Shown one piece after another: positions 1 through 5,566 of a stretch of 9,602 bases of DNA. The position numbers and the translations under genes are program-made. Each line of letters starts with the position of its first letter. The first letter of the stretch is position 1. Origin of the DNA: an uncultured Clostridium sp. (lineage in GTDB: Bacteria; Bacillota; Clostridia; Lachnospirales; Lachnospiraceae); contig CAJJLI010000042.1 of the NCBI GenBank assembly GCA_905192625.1, positions 1 to 9,602 on the forward strand. Direction: 5' to 3'. The notes under the pieces are model-generated. The model ran no database searches. It was not told the origin of the DNA and saw only the letters and a program-made list of their open reading frames with translations.

Positions 1-1
1 T

Positions 2-229
2 AAGATAGTAAGAAAATTTGTAGAATCTGTTGCAGCCTATCCGGTAGGTACTTATGTGATTACAAACGAAAATGAGATAGGCGTTGTTTTAAGGCAAAAT
101 AAAAACTTGCCGACAAGACCAGTTATTCGAATGATAGAAGATGCACATGGACAGTATTATACTACTATAGTAGAAAAAGACTTGACAAAAGAATTAACTC
201 TTTTTATCCAAGATGCCTTGACCGAGTGA
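2..229 (+). CDS. HD-GYP-type phosphodiesterase, C-terminal fragment (5' end outside window)
   Basis: The reading frame is open from base 2 and ends at TGA 227-229, giving 75 residues of a C-terminus. The segment with YPVGTYV, then GVVLRQN, then PTRPVIR is the characteristic tail that follows the catalytic HD-GYP domain in bacterial cyclic-di-GMP phosphodiesterases of Firmicutes. The catalytic HD and GYP residues themselves lie upstream of the window, so activity cannot be judged. By family knowledge such proteins hydrolyse c-di-GMP and tune motility, biofilm or sporulation. No hairpin terminator follows within 160 bp, and the next gene appears to have its own promoter. The call rests on tail similarity recalled from the family; a related HDOD/HD-domain protein is the main alternative. 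Confidence 0.72.
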   Translation, partial: KIVRKFVESVAAYPVGTYVITNENEIGVVLRQNKNLPTRPVIRMIEDAHGQYYTTIVEKDLTKELTLFIQDALTE

Positions 230-304
230 TGAGAAGAGACAGTGCAACTATATTTGATACATACTAAGTAACTGATGTCAATATAAGTATTTTAAACTTC
301 TTTC

Positions 305-338
305 TTGTATTGATTATACAATTAAAATGTGTTATAAA
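305..338 (+). promoter_or_regulatory. SigA-type promoter with overlapping palindrome, upstream of the DUF3881 gene
   Basis: A -35 hexamer TTGATT (310-315) and a -10 hexamer TATAAA (333-338) are separated by exactly 17 bp, placing transcription start near 345, about 44 bp before the start codon. A perfect inverted repeat, TTGTAT-TGATT-ATACAA (305-321), sits directly on the -35 box. That position suits a repressor operator, but no regulator is identified. The promoter call is good by consensus; the operator is inference. Confidence 0.6.
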
Positions 339-388
339 TAATAGATGACAATGATATATTTACTAAAAGAAAGTAATCAGGTGATTAG

Positions 389-1264
389 ATGCATAGTTTT
401 TTAAAAGCCATTGGCTTTAGTCAATTGAAAAGTAGAAAAGAAGTAGAAGCCTTAATTCAAATGGTTATTAATCAGGCATCCGAACGTCACATGATACGTT
501 TAGGTAATTCTTCTTCCGTAGCAGAACTGTCAATGGAGTTTGGTGAAGGAGTAGGTATTACAGTTCGAGGCGAATATGATGAGGATGAAGTGTTTCACAT
601 GGAACATTATTTCCCGTTTTTTTCAGGTCGTAATGTGAGTACTAGAGAACAGGTATATATAAGTAAAAGAGTTGATACCGATGCTTATACTGGCATGTGT
701 GATGATTATCGTTTAGGTGTTTCTCTTATATTTTATTTACAAAATTCAATAGATTATTTTAATTTCAAACAAAAAAAAGGACAATTGGTTCATTCGGTGA
801 CCTTATCTGCTTTGGCTCTTGATGGTAAAATTCTGTTACCAGTTGAAAAGAATGAGAGACAGAATAATATATCCAATGCGGATATACATTATAGAAGTCA
901 GTTAATTGCAGAAGCAAAAAAGGGAAATCAAGAAGCTATTGATAGTTTAACAGTAGATGATATTGATCTGTATGCTATGGTCTCAAAACGTATTAAGTAT
1001 GAAGATGTATATTCTATTGTGGATACAAGCTTTATACCGTATGGCTCGGAGTCAGATAACTATACAGTATTAGGGACCATTCTAGAACATAATTTAATTA
1101 AGAATACGAGAACTGGTGAAGAGGTATATATTCTACAATTAGATTGTAATCACTTAGTTTTTGAGGTATGTATAAATAAAAACGATTTGCTAGGGGAACC
1201 TCTTCCGGGAAGAAGATTTCGAGGAACAGTTTGGATGCAAGGCAATGTAGATTTTTTTGCCTAA
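389..1264 (+). CDS. DUF3881 family protein, function unknown
   Basis: The protein has 291 residues. Its N-terminus MHSFLKAIGFSQLKSRKE and its overall length fit the uncharacterised Firmicutes family DUF3881 (PF12997), whose members I recall as being about 290-310 residues. There is no signal peptide, membrane segment or recognisable catalytic motif, so it is probably a soluble cytoplasmic protein. The chain alternates acidic and aromatic stretches, and the C-terminal half (about 215-291) is rich in beta-type segments ending in a GRRFRGTVWMQG motif. The start is supported by AGGTG about seven bases upstream. A promoter lies at 310-338 and a hairpin at 1308-1342 follows, so it is probably transcribed alone. 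No function can be assigned. Confidence 0.82.
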   Translation: MHSFLKAIGFSQLKSRKEVEALIQMVINQASERHMIRLGNSSSVAELSMEFGEGVGITVRGEYDEDEVFHMEHYFPFFSGRNVSTREQVYISKRVDTDAYTGMCDDYRLGVSLIFYLQNSIDYFNFKQKKGQLVHSVTLSALALDGKILLPVEKNERQNNISNADIHYRSQLIAEAKKGNQEAIDSLTVDDIDLYAMVSKRIKYEDVYSIVDTSFIPYGSESDNYTVLGTILEHNLIKNTRTGEEVYILQLDCNHLVFEVCINKNDLLGEPLPGRRFRGTVWMQGNVDFFA

Positions 1265-1281
1265 GTAAACATTAGCATAAC

Positions 1282-1310
1282 TTGACTTTACATTAATTTA
1301 TTTATATAAT
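1282..1310 (+). promoter_or_regulatory. Consensus SigA promoter for the tRNA-Arg transcript
   Basis: TTGACT (1282-1287), a 17-bp spacer, and a perfect TATAAT (1305-1310) make this one of the best promoters in the window. The predicted start near 1317 lies about 77 bp before the mature tRNA, which fits a tRNA precursor leader. The -10 box overlaps the base of the hairpin at 1308-1342. Confidence 0.75.
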
Positions 1311-1342
1311 AATAAGCGTATCTGATAGATACGCTTGTTATT
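1308..1342 (+). terminator. Hairpin after the DUF3881 gene, overlapping the tRNA promoter
   Basis: AAGCGTATCT (1314-1323) pairs perfectly with AGATACGCTT (1327-1336) across a 3-nt GAT loop. Weaker A-T/G-T pairs extend the stem to about 16 bp. The following bases (GTTATTTGTATT) are only moderately T-rich. It can end the upstream mRNA, but because the tRNA transcript should begin near 1317 it would also place most of the same hairpin at the 5' end of the tRNA precursor. Confidence 0.6.
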
Positions 1343-1393
1343 TGTATTCATTCAAAAGATACAACTCAGAAAGTATAGAGATTATTTGACCAC

Positions 1394-1467
1394 GTTTCAG
1401 TAGCTCAGTTGGATAGAGCACTCGCCTCCTAAGCGAGGGGTCGGGCGTTCAAGTCGCCTCTGGAACA
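1394..1467 (+). tRNA. tRNA-Arg (anticodon CCT, reads AGG)
   Basis: A full cloverleaf can be drawn. The acceptor stem GTTTCAG / CTGGAAC has one T-G wobble. The D-arm is GCTC...GAGC with an AGTTGGATA loop. The anticodon stem CTCGC / GCGAG encloses the loop CTCCTAA, giving anticodon CCT. The variable region is GGGTC, and the T-arm GGGCG-TTCAAGT-CGCCT carries the conserved TTCAA. The discriminator base is A1467, and CCA is not encoded because the next bases are TTT, so CCA must be added enzymatically. Length is 74 nt. A promoter lies at 1282-1310 and a terminator follows four bases after the tRNA. Confidence 0.96.
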
Positions 1468-1470
1468 TTT

Positions 1471-1509
1471 AAGACGTATCGAAATGTTATTTTGATACGT
1501 CTTTTAATT
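1471..1509 (+). terminator. Rho-independent terminator of the tRNA-Arg transcript
   Basis: AAGACGTATC (1471-1480) pairs perfectly with GATACGTCTT (1494-1503). A G-T wobble and four A-T pairs extend the stem inward to about 15 bp with a GTT loop. It is followed by TTTTAATTT. The hairpin starts only four bases after the tRNA 3' end, so it doubles as the tRNA 3' trailer. Confidence 0.88.
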
Positions 1510-1574
1510 TGTAAACCTTTCGGTAAAGACAATTATAAATAATCGAAATGCTTCAAAGGGAATGGGGGATATGC

Positions 1575-1955
1575 ATGAAAGAGAAAAGAAAATCTAAAAT
1601 ACTACCGGTATTGTGTTTTATCGCATCAGTTTTTTTTGCAGCGTTTATTCTTGTTGAATTTCACAACGACTACCTGGCAGTAGGTGGGGTAGGTATTGTT
1701 ATGTTAATAGCAGCTTATTTCTTAATGAGTAGAATTGAATTCGATATATTTAAAAAACAAGAAATTGAGAAGCTAGAAAATGATATGAGATTCCAAGAGG
1801 TTTATAATAAAATAGATGAGACAAGCAATCGAATTGAAACATTGCAAAAAGCAATTTATGTAGCAACAAAAAAAGGTACAGAAAATATAGAACAGAAGTT
1901 GGATGATATTCAGAAGAATGGGCTTGATTGTAATAAAAACAATATAGGCAATTAA
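1575..1955 (+). CDS. Small membrane protein with two TM helices and a coiled-coil tail, unknown
   Basis: The start chosen is the ATG at 1575 rather than the in-frame ATG at 1548, because GGGGGA (1564-1569) gives a ribosome site at proper spacing and the first residues then form the basic segment KEKRKSK before a membrane helix. The 126-residue product has hydrophobic helices at about 9-29 and 33-51, then a charged, heptad-like helical region at about 58-115 containing EIEKLEND, IDETSNRIETLQ and NIEQKLDDI. This suggests an inner-membrane hairpin with a cytoplasmic coiled-coil, possibly oligomeric. I do not recognise a named family. It is a stand-alone gene between the tRNA terminator and a convergent terminator; a weak TATAAA at 1534-1539 may be its -10 box. 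Function is unknown. Confidence 0.75.
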   Translation: MKEKRKSKILPVLCFIASVFFAAFILVEFHNDYLAVGGVGIVMLIAAYFLMSRIEFDIFKKQEIEKLENDMRFQEVYNKIDETSNRIETLQKAIYVATKKGTENIEQKLDDIQKNGLDCNKNNIGN

Positions 1956-2035
1956 AAATTAGTACAAACAGTAATGTAAAATCCAAAGGTATACAAATAT
2001 ATGAGCGTATGATATAAAATATATTGAGATACATA

Positions 2036-2086
2036 AAAAGAATGATACAAAAACAATTGACTACGATGTTTTTGTATCATTCTTTT
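2036..2086. terminator. Bidirectional terminator between convergent genes
   Basis: A perfect 20-bp inverted repeat (left arm 2036-2055, right arm 2067-2086) encloses an 11-nt loop. The plus strand continues TTTTCTATTAATT, and the minus strand exits through a T-run (complement of AAAAA at 2035-2039). It lies between the plus-strand membrane protein gene and the minus-strand carboxypeptidase gene and can end both transcripts. Confidence 0.9.
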
Positions 2087-2135
2087 CTATTAATTAGATA
2101 TTTTAATAAGGTGATTAAATATGCCAGATTTTTAA

Positions 2136-3683
2136 TTAGAAATCTAAATGATTATCTTTATTTAAGTATTTCAAGGCAGCCATTCGTTTTTTGCGATTGG
2201 CAAGATATGTTCTTCTGCGTTTACGATGTGGAAACTCGATAAAAAGAATATACCATCCTATAATTAGTACAATAGCTCCAGCGAATACACCAATCAATAT
2301 AGGTTTGATCTTTGAAGTTTTAGTATTCAAAGATTCTATTTCTGTTATTTTTTGATCTGGAGTATTAATAACTTCTTTTGCTTCATCGTTACTATTTTCT
2401 TTGTCAGCACGACTTGCAATGACATCCTCAGGTGATATCAAATAGCTTGGCCATTTTTCTTCAATAACTTCTTTTGTTATAGGATGATCGGTATTGTAAT
2501 ATAGGATATCAGCGAATCCCACAAATTTACCTGCAAATTCATATGAGATTTTCCCTATAACATTATCCCCATGTGACAGTTCTTCTATCGGAGTTAATGT
2601 AATTGTTTTTTTTGCATCTGCAATATTTGCCGATACAGGTAACACAATGTTACTATTATCGGCAATTCGTATCAAGGACTTTTCTTCCTTTTTTAAGAAA
2701 GGAACTGATGAAAATAAATCTGGAAAACTCGCATCACCGGATAATTCTGTCTGCTCTATATTGTATAGGGAATAGTTATCAAATGCAAAATCTAAAATTT
2801 TAGCCGTGTCTTCATAAGCATGAAGAGAGGTATCTACATGTAGAACAACCGCGATTAATGTCAATCCATTGCGCTCTGCAAAGGTTACTAATGTTGTTTT
2901 AGCTTCAGTTGTTCCACCAGTTTTACCACCAATTGCGCCTTCATAGTTTATAGTTTTACGTATAAATCGATGATGGTTGGCAAGTGGTCTTGAAACATTT
3001 TTATTGGTCGCTGGTATGGTATGAGTTCTTGTGCCTGTAATCTTTTTAAATTCTGGGTTATTGATAGCAGCTCGACTAATTAGAGCCATATCGTATGCGC
3101 AGGTATAATGATTTGCATCATGCAAGCCATGTGGATTAACGAAATTGGTGTTTACACTTCCTAGCTCCTTAGCACGTTCATTCATCATCTTAGCAAAGTC
3201 AGTAATTGGCCCATTAGCAACATGTTCTCCAACTGCATAGGATACTTCATTTGCAGATTCTAACATAACACCATATAAAGCATCTTCTAATGAAAGTTGT
3301 TCACCTTCCACCAAACCAATACGGGAACTGTTAAAATCTACGTCCCATTCCGCTTCATGAGACATAGTAACAGTTTCATTTAAATTGTTATTTTCAACTG
3401 CAAGAAGTGTCGTCATTATTTTAGTGATACTTGCAGGATAATGCTTATCATAGATATCCTTTTCATATAAGATTAATCCAGTACTTGCTTCCATGACAAT
3501 TGCGGCATCAGCATATACAGATGGACCGGTTGGCCACGTAAAATCAGTAGAGCTATTAGAAGAAGTATTCGAGTCATTTGCTTGTATAGAACTTGCTTTG
3601 GCTGGAATCGAATTATTTATTAAAACTGTCGTAAGTAGACAGCAGAATACTTTGAAAAAACTACCTTGTTTAAAAAATTTCAT
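2136..3683 (-). CDS. D-alanyl-D-alanine carboxypeptidase (penicillin-binding, peptidase S11)
   Basis: The 515-residue product removes the terminal D-Ala of peptidoglycan pentapeptides outside the membrane. All three active-site motifs are present: SITK at about 85-88 with the nucleophilic Ser, SAN at 143-145, and KTG at 254-256. The start is the ATG at 3683 (MKFFKQGSFFK), seven bases after GGAGG; an upstream in-frame ATG at 3701 lacks this. A signal peptide (about 1-30, ending near AKA-S) is followed by a Ser/Asn/Thr-rich linker. After the catalytic domain comes a beta-rich region like PBP5_C (about 310-410), a charged linker, a true TM helix (about 461-482) and a very basic tail (HRKRRR, NRKKR). 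Many S11 enzymes instead end in an amphipathic anchor helix, so this tail is somewhat distinctive. The gene is monocistronic, facing a shared terminator at 2036-2086. Closest named types would be DacA/DacF; which one cannot be decided here. Confidence 0.93.
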   Translation of the reverse strand: MKFFKQGSFFKVFCCLLTTVLINNSIPAKASSIQANDSNTSSNSSTDFTWPTGPSVYADAAIVMEASTGLILYEKDIYDKHYPASITKIMTTLLAVENNNLNETVTMSHEAEWDVDFNSSRIGLVEGEQLSLEDALYGVMLESANEVSYAVGEHVANGPITDFAKMMNERAKELGSVNTNFVNPHGLHDANHYTCAYDMALISRAAINNPEFKKITGTRTHTIPATNKNVSRPLANHHRFIRKTINYEGAIGGKTGGTTEAKTTLVTFAERNGLTLIAVVLHVDTSLHAYEDTAKILDFAFDNYSLYNIEQTELSGDASFPDLFSSVPFLKKEEKSLIRIADNSNIVLPVSANIADAKKTITLTPIEELSHGDNVIGKISYEFAGKFVGFADILYYNTDHPITKEVIEEKWPSYLISPEDVIASRADKENSNDEAKEVINTPDQKITEIESLNTKTSKIKPILIGVFAGAIVLIIGWYILFIEFPHRKRRRTYLANRKKRMAALKYLNKDNHLDF

Positions 3684-3702
3684 GATTAGACCTCCAAGCA
3701 TA

Positions 3703-3748
3703 AATTCAATATAGACTTTAATAATTATTAAAATAGTTATATTGAATT
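3703..3748. repeat. Nested palindrome in the carboxypeptidase leader/promoter region
   Basis: AATTCAATATA (3703-3713) is the exact inverse of TATATTGAATT (3738-3748). Between them TTTAATAATTATTAAA (3717-3732) is a perfect 16-bp palindrome whose centre is offset by one base from the outer repeat. The structure sits 20-65 bp upstream of the ATG at 3683. It could be a regulator-binding site, or a hairpin in the mRNA leader just upstream of the ribosome site. All pairs except two G-C are A-T, so chance formation in AT-rich DNA cannot be dismissed. Confidence 0.5.
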
Positions 3749-3814
3749 CACCTTATTTATATATAATTGTATACGAGTAATTATTGTCATTAATATAATT
3801 TATATGTGAAGAGT

Positions 3815-3878
3815 TTTGCTTATAAAAAAGTAACATATAAGATTACTTGTGGATTGTTGTCTAGAATCTTACATGTTA
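3815..3878 (-). terminator. Terminator-like hairpin on the minus strand upstream of the carboxypeptidase gene
   Basis: TAACATATAAGATT (3831-3844) is the inverse of AATCTTACATGTTA (3865-3878) with one mismatch in 14 positions, around a 20-nt loop. Read on the minus strand the stem is followed by CTTTTTTATAAG (complement of 3819-3830), a short T-run as in an intrinsic terminator. No gene ends here on the minus strand, so it would either stop read-through or an unannotated RNA from the repeat region, or act as an attenuator if the carboxypeptidase promoter lies farther upstream. Confidence 0.4.
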
Positions 3879-4067
3879 TGTGAATAAATAATATAATTTA
3901 TAGTCTCACCATTATATTATAGATTATTTTGGTATATGGTACAAGATGTAAATGCTTAGAAAAAATTAAATATTTATATATAAAGGTAAAGAAATTTTAA
4001 GATATATTTTTGGGGCATAAAAGAGTAAATTAATTTATGAAATAAACAGAAGCATAATGGGAAATTC

Positions 4068-4430
4068 AAATATAAAAGTATGGACGAGTGAATAGAAAAG
4101 TTAAATATAAAAATTCGACAAATGGCGGTTAGAAAGATTAAATATAAAGGCTAGGATGAACAGAGGTTAAGAAAATATAAAGGTAAGGATGAATAGAGGC
4201 TAAGAAAATAAATATAAAAGTTAGGATGCATAGAGGTTAGGAAAATAAATATAAAAGCTAGGATGCATAGAGGTTAGGAAAATAAATATAAAAGTTAGGA
4301 TGCATAGAGGTTAGGAAAATAAATATAAAAGCTAGGATGAATAGGGGTTAGGAAAATAAATATAAAAGTTAGGATGAGTAGAGCTTAGGAAAATAAATAT
4401 ATAAGTCCGAGTGGATAGAATAGAGAAATT
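4068..4430. repeat. Tandem array of about ten 37-bp units
   Basis: The unit begins AAATATAAAAG, contains AGGATG and AGAGG, and ends TTAGGAAAAT. Unit starts are 4068, 4103, 4140, 4173, 4210, 4247, 4284, 4321, 4358 and 4395. The five central copies (4210-4394) are exactly 37 bp each and nearly identical; 4210-4246 and 4284-4320 are identical to each other. Outer copies are increasingly diverged and vary in length (35, 37, 33, 37 bp on the left). About 27 of 37 bases are purines on the plus strand. There are no spacers, so it is not CRISPR, and 37 is not a multiple of three, so the array does not encode a repeated peptide. It is a minisatellite-like array in a non-coding interval; function unknown. 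Confidence 0.95.
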
Positions 4431-4497
4431 AAATGTATATCAATTATAAAATATAAACAATGCATCCACTGAGTAATTAAATTAAAAAAAGAGTATT

Positions 4498-4528
4498 AGA
4501 AAAGGGGCATCGATTATTTTCGAGCCCC
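4498..4528 (-). terminator. Rho-independent terminator of araD
   Basis: On the minus strand GGGGC-TCGA pairs with TCGA-(T)-GCCCC with a one-base bulge and a 6-nt AAATAA loop (plus-strand arms 4504-4508 and 4524-4528). It is followed by TTTTCTA and, slightly further, a TTTTTTT run (complement of 4484-4490). It starts six bases after the araD stop codon. Confidence 0.88.
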
Positions 4529-4534
4529 ATAAGA

Positions 4535-5233
4535 TTATTTTTGACCATAATAGGCATTAGCACCATGTTTTCTTAGAAAGTGTTTATCTAGTAGCTCTGC
4601 TTGCATATTAGGTAAGGAATTATTTTTTAGCATAAGTGAGTGATAAGCCATAAAAGCAACTTCTTCTAACACAACAGCATTATGTACTGCGTTTTTTGCA
4701 TCGGTCCCCCAAGTAAAAGGACCATGACTATGTACAAGAGCAGCTGGAATACAATCAGGGTCTAGATTGTGGTTGGTAAAATGTTCAATAATAACGGAGC
4801 CTGTTTCTTTTTCATATGCACCATTAATTTCACCCGTTGCCATTTTACGTGTACATGGAATTTCTCCATAGAAATAATCTGCGTGGGTCGTACCCAATGG
4901 AGGGATTCCATTACCAGCTTGCGCAAAAGTTGTGGCCCATCTGGAATGTGTGTGCACAATACCACCGATATTAGAGAATGATTTGTATAACTCAATATGT
5001 GTTGAAGTATCGGAAGAAGGCTTTAACTTACCTTCGATTTGATTACCATCAAGATCTAACACAACCATATCATCAGGAGACATTTGGTCATAGTCTACAC
5101 CAGAAGGTTTAATGACAATAAGACCTAAAGAACGATCAATTGCAGAAACATTACCCCATGTAAAGGTTACCAATCCATACTTTGGTAGTAGCATATTTGC
5201 TTCATAAACATTTTGTTTTAATTGCTCTAGCAT
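4535..5233 (-). CDS. araD: L-ribulose-5-phosphate 4-epimerase
   Basis: The 232-residue protein interconverts L-ribulose 5-phosphate and D-xylulose 5-phosphate, the last step that channels L-arabinose into the pentose phosphate pathway, in the cytoplasm. It aligns nearly end to end with E. coli AraD (231 aa): [79 protein letters not shown], and [12 protein letters not shown] at the end. By alignment the zinc/metal ligands are D75, H94, H96 and H170, and the catalytic Asp and Tyr correspond to D119 and Y228; all are present. AAAGGA about eight bases before the ATG supports the start. No araA, araB or araR is adjacent. A paralogue acting on another C4-epimerase substrate (UlaF/SgbE type) is possible, but the match to AraD is strong. 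Confidence 0.95.
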   Translation of the reverse strand: MLEQLKQNVYEANMLLPKYGLVTFTWGNVSAIDRSLGLIVIKPSGVDYDQMSPDDMVVLDLDGNQIEGKLKPSSDTSTHIELYKSFSNIGGIVHTHSRWATTFAQAGNGIPPLGTTHADYFYGEIPCTRKMATGEINGAYEKETGSVIIEHFTNHNLDPDCIPAALVHSHGPFTWGTDAKNAVHNAVVLEEVAFMAYHSLMLKNNSLPNMQAELLDKHFLRKHGANAYYGQK

Positions 5234-5266
5234 ATCATAATCCTTTCTTTAAAACATTGTGAGTTG

Positions 5267-5285
5267 GAATGTAATTCATACATTC
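5267..5285. promoter_or_regulatory. Candidate operator upstream of araD
   Basis: GAATGTA-ATTCA-TACATTC is a perfect 7+5+7 inverted repeat, 34-52 bp upstream of the araD start, where a repressor would block transcription of araD. The size suits a dimeric GntR- or LacI-type regulator. It does not closely match the Bacillus AraR consensus as I recall it, so no regulator is named. Confidence 0.4.
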
Positions 5286-5365
5286 GAAAACTAAAATGAT
5301 AGTAAAATAAAAAATTATCATAAAAGTAAAAGTGTAATAAAAATAATAATTAACTTATTTTAACA

Positions 5366-5384
5366 TACTTATTGGAAATAAGTA
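5366..5384. repeat. Perfect inverted repeat in the divergent region
   Basis: TACTTATT (5366-5373) and AATAAGTA (5377-5384) are exact inverses around GGA. It lies about 60 bp upstream of the ABC operon -35 box and about 130 bp from araD. It could be an operator serving either gene or a chance AT-rich palindrome. Confidence 0.35.
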
Positions 5385-5445
5385 AGATGTTTTATTTATG
5401 TAGAATTAGATGATCATTTTTTTTCCAAATTATTTCAAGATTTAG

Positions 5446-5474
5446 TTGACGAATGGAACATTTTATCGTATAAT
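5446..5474 (+). promoter_or_regulatory. SigA promoter of the ABC transporter operon
   Basis: TTGACG (5446-5451), a 17-bp spacer and a perfect TATAAT (5469-5474) place transcription start near 5481, leaving a leader of about 86 nt before the ATG at 5567. Confidence 0.8.
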
Positions 5475-5475
5475 C

Positions 5476-5517
5476 ACTTTGTCGGATAAAAGCGCTAAAG
5501 CAATATAGCGACAAAGT
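5476..5517 (+). promoter_or_regulatory. Stem-loop at the operon promoter/leader of the ABC transporter
   Basis: ACTTTGTCG (5476-5484) and CGACAAAGT (5509-5517) are perfect 9-bp inverses with a 24-nt interior. An alternative short stem, CGCTA (5493-5497) with TAGCG (5506-5510), shares bases with the right arm, so the two pairings are mutually exclusive. Because the left arm straddles the predicted start near 5481, it may be a DNA operator just downstream of the -10 box, or, with a slightly earlier start, an RNA switch. It matches no riboswitch class I recognise. Confidence 0.5.
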
Positions 5518-5566
5518 AAAATATAAAAATATGTTAATTAATTATTGTAGTAAAAGGGGCAGGATT

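Larger units (their letters stand above)
3684..4534. other. 850-bp gene-free interval between araD and the carboxypeptidase gene
   Basis: No credible coding frame exists on either strand; stops are frequent and no ribosome site precedes an open frame. The interval holds, from left to right, a nested palindrome (3703-3748), a minus-strand hairpin with a T-run (3815-3878), a 37-bp tandem repeat array (4068-4430) and the araD terminator (4498-4528). Both flanking genes run on the minus strand, so the interval carries the carboxypeptidase promoter somewhere in its left part. I could not pick that promoter out with confidence: ATGACA-like and TATA-rich hexamers on the minus strand around 3750-3795 are possible. 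Confidence 0.7.
5234..5566. promoter_or_regulatory. 333-bp divergent regulatory region between araD and the ABC operon
   Basis: This interval has no gene. It must carry the araD promoter (minus) and carries a clear promoter for the ABC operon (plus, 5446-5474). It contains two perfect inverted repeats, at 5267-5285 and 5366-5384, plus a leader stem-loop at 5476-5517. I found no convincing catabolite-control (cre) box and no T-box motif. Confidence 0.65.

Noticed and set aside
1394..1467. tRNA-Arg as a mobile element attachment site
   Set aside because: No integrase gene and no duplicated tRNA 3' end is seen in the window.
2024..2242. Plus-strand frame across the bidirectional terminator
   Set aside because: It runs through a 20-bp hairpin and into the antisense of the carboxypeptidase 3' end, with no ribosome site.
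3493..3714. Plus-strand frame overlapping the carboxypeptidase gene start
   Set aside because: It is antisense to a well-supported gene with intact catalytic motifs, has no ribosome site and no recognisable protein features.
4068..4430. CRISPR array
   Set aside because: Units are directly adjacent with no unique spacers, unit length drifts at the edges, and no cas genes are nearby.
4068..4430. Repeat-encoded peptide
   Set aside because: A 37-bp period shifts frame every unit, and stops (TAG, TAA) occur in every unit, so no long frame results on either strand.
5476..5566. T-box or known riboswitch in the ABC operon leader
   Set aside because: The leader is only about 86 nt and has no TGG-ACCGCG-like T-box sequence, specifier loop or other conserved riboswitch core that I recognise.
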